From Phenylobacterium sp. (GTDB lineage Bacteria > Pseudomonadota > Alphaproteobacteria > Caulobacterales > Caulobacteraceae): DNA of 64,000 nucleotides. A model generated the notes under the pieces. That model saw only the letters and a list, made by a program, of their open reading frames with translations, was not told the origin of the DNA and did no database searches. The position numbers were made by a program, and so were the translations under genes. The stretch covers positions 1 to 64,000 of the forward strand of contig NZ_JAEUMN010000169.1 in NCBI RefSeq assembly GCF_016793225.1. Direction: 5' to 3'. Below are positions 47,780 to 55,544 of the stretch, piece after piece (the first letter of the stretch is position 1; every line of letters begins with the position of its first letter).

Positions 47780-48571
47780 TCAGGCGGCGAGCGCGAGCGC
47801 CGCGCGCGAACCGAGCGTCTTGCGGGCGGCAAGCCAGTTCACGATGCGGAAGCGGCCGTCGAAATCCTCGACGAGCGCGGTGCAGCTTTCGACCCAGTCG
47901 CCGTCGTTCAGATAGACCACCCCGTCCATGTCCCGGATCTCGGCCTTGTGGATGTGGCCGCAGATGACGCCCTGGACGCCGCGGCGGCGGGCCTCGTCGG
48001 CCATGGCGGCCTCGAAGCGGTCGATGAACGCCACCGCGTCCTTCACCTTGTGCTTCAGGAAGGCCGAGAGGCTCCAGTAGTTGAGGCCCAGGAGCCGGCG
48101 GACGCGGTTGAAGTGGGTGTTGATCGCCAGCAGCAGGCGGTAGCTCCAGTCGCCCAGGAACGCGAGCCAGCGGGCGTTCTGCACCACGCCGTCGAACTCG
48201 TCGCCGTGGGTGACGAGGTAGCGCCGCCCGTCGGCGGCCTCATGGATGGCGTCGCGGGCCACGACCACGCCGCCGAAGTGGACGCCGCAGAAGTCCCGCA
48301 CGCGGTCGTCGTGGTTGCCGGGGATGTAGACAACGTTCACGCCCTTGCGCGCCAGCCGCAGGATCTTCTGGACGACGTCGTTGTGCGCCTGCGGCCAGTA
48401 CCAGCCCGACTTCATCTTCCAGCCGTCGACGATGTCGCCGACGAGGTAGAGCGTCTCGCACTCCAACTCCCGGATGAACTCGAGCAGGAGCTCGGCCTGA
48501 CAGCCGCGCGTGCCCAGGTGGGTGTCCGAAATGAACGCCGTCCGGCAGCGGACGGCAGGGTCGTGGTCCAT
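47780..48571 (-). CDS. Calcineurin-like metallophosphoesterase (UDP-2,3-diacylglucosamine-diphosphatase family)
   Basis: 263 residues. The five metallophosphoesterase motifs are all visible: FISDTHLG, LVGDIVDGW, YIPGNHDDRV, VTHGDEFDG and ICGHIHKAE. The ISDTHLGTRGCQAELLLEF start and the long helical insertion match the LpxH-related UDP-2,3-diacylglucosamine hydrolase group, though alphaproteobacteria often use LpxI for that lipid A step. The start ATG 48571 was preferred to a TTG at 48589. Confidence 0.9.
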   Translation of the reverse strand: MDHDPAVRCRTAFISDTHLGTRGCQAELLLEFIRELECETLYLVGDIVDGWKMKSGWYWPQAHNDVVQKILRLARKGVNVVYIPGNHDDRVRDFCGVHFGGVVVARDAIHEAADGRRYLVTHGDEFDGVVQNARWLAFLGDWSYRLLLAINTHFNRVRRLLGLNYWSLSAFLKHKVKDAVAFIDRFEAAMADEARRRGVQGVICGHIHKAEIRDMDGVVYLNDGDWVESCTALVEDFDGRFRIVNWLAARKTLGSRAALALAA

Positions 48572-48640
48572 GTTGCTTCGAGCCCCCAACGGCCAGCCGC
48601 TTCCGAGGCTCCGGCGAGTCGATGACGGTGCGGTGACGGC

Positions 48641-49333
48641 TCAGCCGTCCGCGTCTAGCGCGTAGCCGGCGGACCTCACCGTGCGGATGAGATCGGGCTC
48701 CCCGTTCTGGCGAAGCGCCTTGCGGAGCCGGCCCACGTGGACGTCGACCGTGCGGACCTCGACGTAGGTGTTCGCGCCCCAGACGGCGTCGAGCAGCCGC
48801 TCCCGCGAGAAGACGCGGCCGGGCCGCTGCATGAAGAAGTCCAGCAGCCTGTACTCGGTCGGGCCGAGATGGATGTCGCGTCCGCTTCGGGTGACCCGGT
48901 GCCGGGCCCGGTCCAGCACGAGGTCCGCGTACTCGAGGCGCTCCTCGAGCAGTTCAGGACGCGTGCGGCGCAGGAGCGCCCGGATGCGGGCCACCAGTTC
49001 ACTCATGGCGAACGGCTTCACCACGTAGTCGTCGGCGCCGGTGTCGAGGCCGCGCACCTTGTCGGCCTCCTCGCCCCGGGCGGTCAGCATGAGCACGGGC
49101 GTGCGGCGGGTCTCCACGCCGGCCCGGAGCTGTCGGCAGACCTCCACGCCGGACACCTTGGGCAGCATCCAGTCCAGGACCACCAGATCCGGCGGCTCCT
49201 CGGCGACCCGCAGCAGAGCTTCCTCGCCATCGGCGGCGCGTTCGACCCGGAAGCCCTCCTTGACGAGGTTGTAGTCGAGCAGGGTGGCGAGGGCGTCCTC
49301 GTCCTCCACCACCAGCAGGTAGGGCGTCGTCAC
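48641..49333 (-). CDS. phoB: Phosphate regulon response regulator PhoB
   Basis: 230 residues. The receiver domain has VVEDEDALATLL, the phospho-acceptor Asp in VVLDWMLPKVSG, and the signalling LMLTARGEE and VVKPFAMSEL. The OmpR-type winged helix ends TVDVHVGRLRKALRQNGEPDLIRTVRSAGYALD-like. GTG start 49333 overlaps the phoU stop. Regulates phosphate-starvation genes, here in a locus that also contains phoR and phoU. Confidence 0.95.
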   Translation of the reverse strand: MTTPYLLVVEDEDALATLLDYNLVKEGFRVERAADGEEALLRVAEEPPDLVVLDWMLPKVSGVEVCRQLRAGVETRRTPVLMLTARGEEADKVRGLDTGADDYVVKPFAMSELVARIRALLRRTRPELLEERLEYADLVLDRARHRVTRSGRDIHLGPTEYRLLDFFMQRPGRVFSRERLLDAVWGANTYVEVRTVDVHVGRLRKALRQNGEPDLIRTVRSAGYALDADG

Positions 49334-50028
49334 GCGCCGCCCTCCGTTCCGAGCTCGGGCAAGCTCACCTTGGGGCGCTCGCCCACCAGTTCCTCGCCCG
49401 TCATCTGGAAGTGCAGGATCTCGGCGATGTTGGTGGCGTGGTCGCCGATGCGTTCGAGGTTCTTGGCCACGAACAGCAGGTGCGCGCCCGCCGCCACCGA
49501 GTTGGAGTGGTTCTGCATCATCGCGAGGAGTTCGCGGAACAGGCTCTCGTAGTGCTCGTCCACCTCGCCGTCCCGTCGCCAGACATCCAGCGCCGGCTCC
49601 ACGTCTCCGGCGGCGTAGGCGTCGAGCACCTCGCGCAGGCGCGCGGCCACCAGACGTCCCATCCGCTCGATGGCGCCCGTGAGGGGCAGGACAGGCTCGC
49701 CGGCCGAGAGGACGAGGCTGCGCTTGGCGATGTTGCGCGCCAGGTCGCCGCAACGCTCGAGGTTCATCGCCAGCTTGAGCGTCGAGATCGCCCGACGCAG
49801 GTCGGCGTCGCCCGGGCGGTGACGGCGGATGAGGTCTAGGGCCCGGCGTTCGACCTCGCTCTGCAGCGTATCCAGCCGCAGGTCGCGGACGATGAGGGCC
49901 TGCGCCAGCGGGACGTCGCGCCGGACCACGGCGTCCACGGCGTCGACCACCTGGGCTTCGGCAAGCCCGCCCATGCGGATGACCTCGGCCACGAGCTGGC
50001 GCAGTTCCGCCTGATACGAACGAGTCAC
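49330..50028 (-). CDS. phoU: Phosphate signalling protein PhoU
   Basis: 232 residues with two three-helix PhoU repeats. The conserved metal-binding pattern is seen in RAISTLKLAMNLERCGDLARNIAKR and again in LFVAKNLERIGDHATNIAEI. It links PstSCAB transport activity to PhoR. It lies 65 bases after phoR and overlaps phoB, with none of the pst genes that usually come before it in related genomes. Confidence 0.96.
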   Translation of the reverse strand: MTRSYQAELRQLVAEVIRMGGLAEAQVVDAVDAVVRRDVPLAQALIVRDLRLDTLQSEVERRALDLIRRHRPGDADLRRAISTLKLAMNLERCGDLARNIAKRSLVLSAGEPVLPLTGAIERMGRLVAARLREVLDAYAAGDVEPALDVWRRDGEVDEHYESLFRELLAMMQNHSNSVAAGAHLLFVAKNLERIGDHATNIAEILHFQMTGEELVGERPKVSLPELGTEGGA

Positions 50029-50093
50029 GAAGCCCTCTCTCGGTCCGCGGGCAAAGTACTGCGGTCCGACGACACTTTTGCGACAGCGTCGCC

Positions 50094-51227
50094 CTACCCC
50101 GCCGCCGCCAGCGGCAGGTAGACGCTGAAGGTGGCCCCCTCGCCTTCCGCGCTCTCCACCATCAGGCCGCCCCGGTGACGGTTCACCACGTGCTTCACGA
50201 TGGCCAGGCCCAGGCCCGTCCCACCGCTCTTCTGTCCCTCGACACGATAGAAGCGTTCCGACAGCCTCGGCAGATGCTGGCGGGCGATGCCGGGGCCCTG
50301 GTCGATCACCCGCAGCACCACGTAGCCCTGGCCGTCGGCGGCGTCCGGCGACAGCAGCGACAGCCCGACGCCCTGGCGGCTGGGCGCCCGCGCGGCCTCG
50401 AGCGACGACGCGGCCTCCAGCGCCACCTCAACGCGCCCCCCAGGCGGCGTGTACTTCACCGCGTTGTCGACGAGGTTCTGGATGACCTGCACCAGCTGAT
50501 CGCGGTCCCCCGTCACCGAGCCCACGCCAGGACCGGCGCGGGTGGCGATCGAGACCTTGCGCTCCTCGGTGAGGGGCCGGATCGCATCGGCCACGTCCTG
50601 CACCGTGCGGGCGAGGTCGACCTTGCCGGACGGCGCGATGTGTTCGTTGAGCTCGATGCGGCTGAGCGAGAGCAGGTCGTCCACGAGGCGGGCCATCCGC
50701 GTGGCCTGCTGCGCCATGATGCCCAGGAACTTCTCGCGCGCCTGGGCGTCGTCCTTCGCGTGGGTGCGCAGGGTCTCGACGAACCCCGCCAGCGACGCCA
50801 GCGGCGTACGCAGCTCGTGGCTGGCGTTGGCGAGGAAGTCGGCGCGCATGCGCTCGGTCCGCCGCGCATCCGTCTCGTCGCGCAGGACCACCACCAGCTG
50901 ACGCTGCCCGTCGACCGGCTCGAGCGGCCGCGCGAAGGCGCGCCAGTAGCGCGGCTGCACGCCGATGGTCTCGAAGGCGACCTCCACGCCCGTCGAGGTG
51001 GACAGCGCCTCCTCGATCGCTTCCAGCACCTCCGGGCGGCGAAGGGCCACCCCGAGGGGCGCGCCGGCGAGCTCCACCCGGAACACCTCCCGCGCCGCCT
51101 GATTCCCGTAGGCGATCTCGGGCGCCTCGCCGTCCCGGCCGCGCACGAGGATGACGGGCTCCGGCAGCAGCTCCAGGATCATCTGGGCGGCCGCGCCGGC
51201 GCCGGCGGAGGTGATGGCCCCGCCCAT
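50094..51227 (-). CDS. phoR: Phosphate regulon sensor histidine kinase PhoR, no membrane segment
   Basis: 377 residues from ATG 51227. A PAS-like domain (about 15-125, starting MILELLPEPVILVRG) is followed by HisKA with the phospho-acceptor in FLANASHELRTPLASLAGFVETLR and HATPase motifs LVDNAVKYTPPGGRV, VIDQGPGIARQHLPRLSERFYRVE and GGTGLGLAIVKHVV. PhoR proteins usually begin with one or two membrane helices; none is found here or in the upstream in-frame extension to 51341. It could sense PhoU-Pst from the cytosol or be truncated. The stop of ccmI is 5 bases upstream. Confidence 0.88.
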   Translation of the reverse strand: MGGAITSAGAGAAAQMILELLPEPVILVRGRDGEAPEIAYGNQAAREVFRVELAGAPLGVALRRPEVLEAIEEALSTSTGVEVAFETIGVQPRYWRAFARPLEPVDGQRQLVVVLRDETDARRTERMRADFLANASHELRTPLASLAGFVETLRTHAKDDAQAREKFLGIMAQQATRMARLVDDLLSLSRIELNEHIAPSGKVDLARTVQDVADAIRPLTEERKVSIATRAGPGVGSVTGDRDQLVQVIQNLVDNAVKYTPPGGRVEVALEAASSLEAARAPSRQGVGLSLLSPDAADGQGYVVLRVIDQGPGIARQHLPRLSERFYRVEGQKSGGTGLGLAIVKHVVNRHRGGLMVESAEGEGATFSVYLPLAAAG

Positions 51228-51231
51228 GGCG

Positions 51232-52440
51232 TCAGGCGCCCGGCACGCCGAGCTGGGCCGCCGCGTCGCGGAGCGCCTTCTGCTCGGCGGGCGCGCCGGC
51301 GAAGGCTCGCGTGGCGTCGCGGTAGGCCTGGGCCGCTTCATCCCTTTGCCCCAGGACCATCCGCGCCCGCATCAACCGCTCCCATCCGGCCCGGTCGCGG
51401 GGGTTCTGCTTGAGCCGCTCGGCAAGCCCGCCGACCATCCCCTGGATCATCTGCTGGCGGTCGCCCTCGCTCATGTCCTGGGCCGCCGCCATCTGCTCGG
51501 CCGTTGGCCCCCGCGGCGCGGCGCCGACGCCGGGCGGCATCGCCTGGCCCTGGGCCATCGGCGCCGGCGGGAGCCGCCCGGTGAGGTCGATCTTGCGCTC
51601 GGCGGCCACCTTCTCGACGAAGGCGCGGACCTCCATGGCCCACGGCGCCTCAGGCGGCGCGGAGCGGATGAGCGCGATCCAGTCGTTCATGGCCCCGTCG
51701 CGATCGCCCGACTGGTCCTTCGCGACCGCCAGGTAGTAGCGGGCCCGGGGATCGCCCGGGTCGGCCGCCACAGCGCGGCGGAAGAGCGCCTGCGCGGCGG
51801 GCCCCACCTGCCCATCCTGGCTGAGCACCGTGGCCTCGCCCTGCGCCGACAGGTACTCCGCGTTGTCGGGGTCGAGCGCCACCGCGCGGCCGTAGGCCGT
51901 GGCCGCCTCGGCGTTGCGGCCCGTCTGCAGGTAGGACCAGCCCAGCATGCGCCAGCCCTCGGCGTTGTCGGGCCGCTGGGCCATCTGCTGCTCCAGCATG
52001 GCGATCATGGCGCCCACGTCGCCCTGCGGGTGGTCTCCGGGCAGATCGCCGGCGGATGCGGCGGCCTTCGGCAGCGCGGGCTTCGCCGGGACGTCGGGAC
52101 GCCCGATGTTCAGGTAGAGCCCGGTGCCCGCGAGCGTGACGATGGCGACCACGCCCAGCGCCACGATCAGCAGGGTGCGTTCGGCGAACGGCCGGGCCGG
52201 CGCGTCCGGGCGACGCCCTTCGGCCAGCACGCGGCGCTTCAGGTCGCTCTTGAGCGCCTCGGCCTCGGGCTCGGCGATGACGCCCGCGGCGGCCTGCGCC
52301 TCGATCTCGCCGAGCTGGTCCTTGAGGACCGTCACGGCGTCGGCGCGCTGCGCGCGCTGGGCGTCGCGGCGGCGCACGAGCGGCACGGCGAGGCCCACCG
52401 CCGCAAGCACCGTCATCAGCGTCAGGATCATCCAGAGCAT
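51232..52440 (-). CDS. ccmI: Cytochrome c maturation protein CcmI (TPR)
   Basis: 402 residues. Two membrane helices near the start (MLWMILTLMTVLAAVGLAVPLV and about 90-112, LLIVALGVVAIVTLAGTGLYL) flank a cytoplasmic zipper loop. The C-terminal half holds TPR units such as GWRMLGWSYLQTGRNAEAATAYGRAVAL-like repeats that present apocytochrome c to the haem lyase. It lies 1 base or less from ccmH. Confidence 0.93.
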   Translation of the reverse strand: MLWMILTLMTVLAAVGLAVPLVRRRDAQRAQRADAVTVLKDQLGEIEAQAAAGVIAEPEAEALKSDLKRRVLAEGRRPDAPARPFAERTLLIVALGVVAIVTLAGTGLYLNIGRPDVPAKPALPKAAASAGDLPGDHPQGDVGAMIAMLEQQMAQRPDNAEGWRMLGWSYLQTGRNAEAATAYGRAVALDPDNAEYLSAQGEATVLSQDGQVGPAAQALFRRAVAADPGDPRARYYLAVAKDQSGDRDGAMNDWIALIRSAPPEAPWAMEVRAFVEKVAAERKIDLTGRLPPAPMAQGQAMPPGVGAAPRGPTAEQMAAAQDMSEGDRQQMIQGMVGGLAERLKQNPRDRAGWERLMRARMVLGQRDEAAQAYRDATRAFAGAPAEQKALRDAAAQLGVPGA

Positions 52441-52905
52441 TCAGCCCGCCTTGTCGGAATTGAGCAGTCGCGCGGCCTCGGCCTCGTCCTCGGCGGTGAG
52501 CGCGCCCACCTTCTGCGGCGCACGGCTGCGCATATAGGCGTAGGCGCCGAGCCCGCCCAGGAGCAGGACGCCCAGCGGCCCGAACCACAACGCGAGGGTG
52601 TCGGCCCGCAGGGGCGGCTTGAGCTGGACGAAGCTGCCGTAGCGCTGAACCAGGAAATCCACGGCCTCCTCGTCGGACGCGCCCGCGGCGATCCGTTCGC
52701 GCAGGATGATCCGCAGGTCGCGGGCGAGCGCCGCATCGGAGTCGTCGATCGACTGGTTCTGGCAGACCACGCAGCGCAGCTCCTTGCTGAGCTTGTGCGC
52801 GCGGGCCTCCAGCGCCGGGTCGGCGAGCTGCTCGTCCGGGTTCACGGCCGCGGCCGGCCCGGCCATCAGGGCCAGGGCCAGGGCGGCGACGGCCATGCGC
52901 CTCAC
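52441..52905 (-). CDS. ccmH: Cytochrome c maturation protein CcmH/CcmL
   Basis: 154 residues. Signal peptide, then the redox motif LRCVVCQNQSIDDSDA (CxxC) that reduces apocytochrome c cysteines, then LRIILRERIAAGASDEEAVDFLVQRYGSFVQLKPPL and a C-terminal membrane anchor. The short length matches the alphaproteobacterial form without a fused TPR part, which is CcmI here. It overlaps ccmG by 4 bases. Confidence 0.96.
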   Translation of the reverse strand: MRRMAVAALALALMAGPAAAVNPDEQLADPALEARAHKLSKELRCVVCQNQSIDDSDAALARDLRIILRERIAAGASDEEAVDFLVQRYGSFVQLKPPLRADTLALWFGPLGVLLLGGLGAYAYMRSRAPQKVGALTAEDEAEAARLLNSDKAG

Positions 52906-53438
52906 GATTCGCTCCTCAGCTTGGCCATCAGGGGCTCGATCTTCCCGCTCCAGACCTCGGGCGTCACGGCGCCCACGTGCCGATAGCGCACGCGGCCCTG
53001 CTTATCGATGACGAAGGTCTCCGGCACTCCGGCCACCCCGAGCTCGATGCCGATGCGGCCGGTGGGATCATCGCCGACACGGACGTAAGGGTCTCCGTTT
53101 TCCGCCAGCCAGCGCAGCCCCTGCCCCGGCTGGTCCTTCCAGTTCAGCCCGTGGATGATCACGCCCTGGGCCCGAAGCCGCATGAACACCGGATGCTCGA
53201 CTCGGCAAGGCCCGCACCAGGAGGCGAAGACGTTCAGCAGCACCGGCCCGCCGGTCTGCAGGTCGGCGGCCGACAGCCCCACGTCGCCCGGCCTTAGCGG
53301 CGGCGCGGTGAACGCCGGCAGGGGCTTGTCCTGATAGACCGTCGGAAGCCGGCTGGGGTCGCGCCCGAGGCCTGCGAAAAACACCACCAGGACCGCGACG
53401 AACGCCACGGCCGGAGCCAGGAACAGGAGACGCTTCAT
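52902..53438 (-). CDS. ccmG: Thiol-disulfide oxidoreductase CcmG/DsbE
   Basis: 178 residues. One N-terminal membrane anchor, then a periplasmic thioredoxin domain with the active site FASWCGPCRVEHPVF and the cis-proline loop GVAGVPETFVIDKQG. It keeps CcmH and apocytochrome reduced. The ATG at 53438 overlaps the ccmF stop. Confidence 0.96.
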   Translation of the reverse strand: MKRLLFLAPAVAFVAVLVVFFAGLGRDPSRLPTVYQDKPLPAFTAPPLRPGDVGLSAADLQTGGPVLLNVFASWCGPCRVEHPVFMRLRAQGVIIHGLNWKDQPGQGLRWLAENGDPYVRVGDDPTGRIGIELGVAGVPETFVIDKQGRVRYRHVGAVTPEVWSGKIEPLMAKLRSES

Positions 53439-55411
53439 TCGGCGGGCGCGGCGTAGGGTTGCGGCCGCGTGGGGGCGGCCTTGGCGGTGGATCCGATCCG
53501 CAGACGCCGGTCGCTGAGCGAGACCGCGCCTCCCAGCGCCATCACGACGCCGCCGATCCAGACCCAGATGATGAGCGGGTGATGCCACAGGCGCACGACG
53601 ATCCCCTGCGCCGACTCTTCGCCGACCGAGACATAGAGGTTGCCGCTCAGTCCCACGCGGATGCCCGCCTCGGTGGTCTGCGACTGGGCCGACGGGAAGA
53701 AGCGCCGCTCGCTGCGGAACTGGAAGTCGGGTCCCGGACCCTTCACGGCGAATCGGGCGGTCCGGGCCTCCCAGTTGGGGCCCCGGGTGGTCTCCACCGT
53801 CGTGAGGGTGAGCTCGCGGCCGGCGAAGGCGACGGTCTGGCCGGGCTGCATGTTGAGGACCTTGTCCGTCTCCCAGGCGGTCACGCCGGTGATGCCGAGC
53901 GTCAGCAGGCCAAGGCCGGCATGGGCGAGCGTCAGCCCGACGATCGCCCTGGGCGTCGTGAGGATCGACCGGGCCAGATAGGCGCGCCCCGCCCACCAGC
54001 GCCGGGCCAGGATCGCGATCGAGCCCGCCAGAAGCCAGGTCGCCAGCGCCAGGCCGCCCGCGGTCACCAGGCCCTTCACGCCGCCCGTGACGGCGGCGGC
54101 CGCCAGCACCAGCGCGGCCAGCGCGGCAGGGATGCGCAGCCTCTGGAAGACGCGCTTCGCCTCGTCGCGCTTCCAGTTCAGCATCGGCCCCGCCACCACG
54201 AGCAGCATGAGCGCCGCGGCGAACGGCATGAAGTTGAGCGTGTAGTACGGCGGGCCGACCGAGATCTTGTCGCCGTTGGCCAGCTCGATGAAGACCGGCT
54301 GGAAGGTGCCCCAGAACACGACGGCGCAGAGCACGCTGAGGAACAGGTTGTTCAGGATGATCCCGCCCTCGCGGGATATCGGGGTGAACACCGCCCCGGG
54401 CCGCAGGGCCGAGGCCCGCCAGCCGTAGAGCCCGAGCGCCAGGCCCGTCGTCAGGATGATGATGCCCAGGATGTAGACCCCGCGTTCCGGGTCGACGGCG
54501 AAGGCGTGGACGCTGGTGAGGATGCCGGAGCGGACCAGGAACGTGCCCACGAGGCTGAGCGAGAAGGTCAGGATCGCGAGCAGGATCGTCCAGCTCACCA
54601 GCGCGCCGCGCCGCTCCAGCACGAGCGCCGAGTGCAGGAGCGCCGTGCCCAGCAGCCAGGGCATCAGCGAGGCGTTCTCGACGGGATCCCAGAACCACCA
54701 GCCGCCCCAGCCGAGCTCGTAGTAGGCCCAGGCGCTGCCCAGGGTGATTCCCAGGGTCAGCGGAACCCAGGCGGCCAGGACCCACGGCCGCACCCATCGC
54801 GCCCAGGCCGCATCGACCCGGCCCTCCATGAGGGCCGCGACCGCGAAGCAGAACGCGATCGAGAAGCCCACGTAGCCCAGGTAAAGCAGCGGGGGGTGCA
54901 TCACCAGCCCAGGGTCCTGGAGCAGCGGATTGAGCTCACGCCCTTCGATGGGCGCGGGATCCAGCCGCAGGAAGGGGTTGGACGTGAAGACCAGGAATCC
55001 CAGGAAGCAGACGGCGATCAGCCCCTGGACGCCGATCACCCGGGCCTGCAGCGTCTCGCGCAGCGTGCCGCCGAAGAACGCCACTCCGGCGCCGTAGAGC
55101 GCGAGAATCAGCACCCAGAGCAGCATCGAGCCTTCGTGGCTGCCCCAGGTCGCGGCGAACCGGTAGGCGGCCGGCTGCGCGGTGTTGGCGTGGTTGGCGA
55201 CCAGGGTCACCGAGAAATCGCAGGTCATGAAGGCGTACGCGAGGCAGCCGAAGGCCAGCGTCACGAAGCCGACCTGCAGCAGGGCGGCCTGCCGGCCGAG
55301 CGCCATCAGCACCCGATCGCCCCGCCACGCGCCGACGAGCGGCGCGAGTGACTGGACGAGCGCCAGCAGGAGCGCCAGAATCAGCGCGAACTGACCGACT
55401 TCCGCCGACAT
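53435..55411 (-). CDS. ccmF: Cytochrome c haem lyase subunit CcmF
   Basis: 658 residues, about 14 helices. The WWD haem-handling motif lies in ELGWGGWWFWDPVENASLMPWL, and the conserved histidines are in NHANTAQPAAYRFAATWGSHEGSMLLW-like and later periplasmic loops. It attaches haem covalently to CxxCH motifs. It begins the ccmF-G-H-I unit and is divergent from the decahaem cassette, with 133 bases between. Confidence 0.97.
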   Translation of the reverse strand: MSAEVGQFALILALLLALVQSLAPLVGAWRGDRVLMALGRQAALLQVGFVTLAFGCLAYAFMTCDFSVTLVANHANTAQPAAYRFAATWGSHEGSMLLWVLILALYGAGVAFFGGTLRETLQARVIGVQGLIAVCFLGFLVFTSNPFLRLDPAPIEGRELNPLLQDPGLVMHPPLLYLGYVGFSIAFCFAVAALMEGRVDAAWARWVRPWVLAAWVPLTLGITLGSAWAYYELGWGGWWFWDPVENASLMPWLLGTALLHSALVLERRGALVSWTILLAILTFSLSLVGTFLVRSGILTSVHAFAVDPERGVYILGIIILTTGLALGLYGWRASALRPGAVFTPISREGGIILNNLFLSVLCAVVFWGTFQPVFIELANGDKISVGPPYYTLNFMPFAAALMLLVVAGPMLNWKRDEAKRVFQRLRIPAALAALVLAAAAVTGGVKGLVTAGGLALATWLLAGSIAILARRWWAGRAYLARSILTTPRAIVGLTLAHAGLGLLTLGITGVTAWETDKVLNMQPGQTVAFAGRELTLTTVETTRGPNWEARTARFAVKGPGPDFQFRSERRFFPSAQSQTTEAGIRVGLSGNLYVSVGEESAQGIVVRLWHHPLIIWVWIGGVVMALGGAVSLSDRRLRIGSTAKAAPTRPQPYAAPAE

Positions 55412-55544
55412 GGACTTTATGCTCCCCTCGACATGCGGCGCGTGGTAGCGCGTTCAGCTAAGTTGGGAAATGTTACAGTGCCGGGGAGAGCCGTGAAGGC
55501 GTAGTCGGTGCGGCGGGGGCCGTCGGTGCTGGGGGCGTTCGGGT

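Noticed and set aside
51228-51341. N-terminal extension of PhoR to an upstream start
   Set aside because: The added residues are Arg/Pro/Ser-rich, overlap ccmI and contain no membrane helix, so they do not restore a usual PhoR N-terminus.
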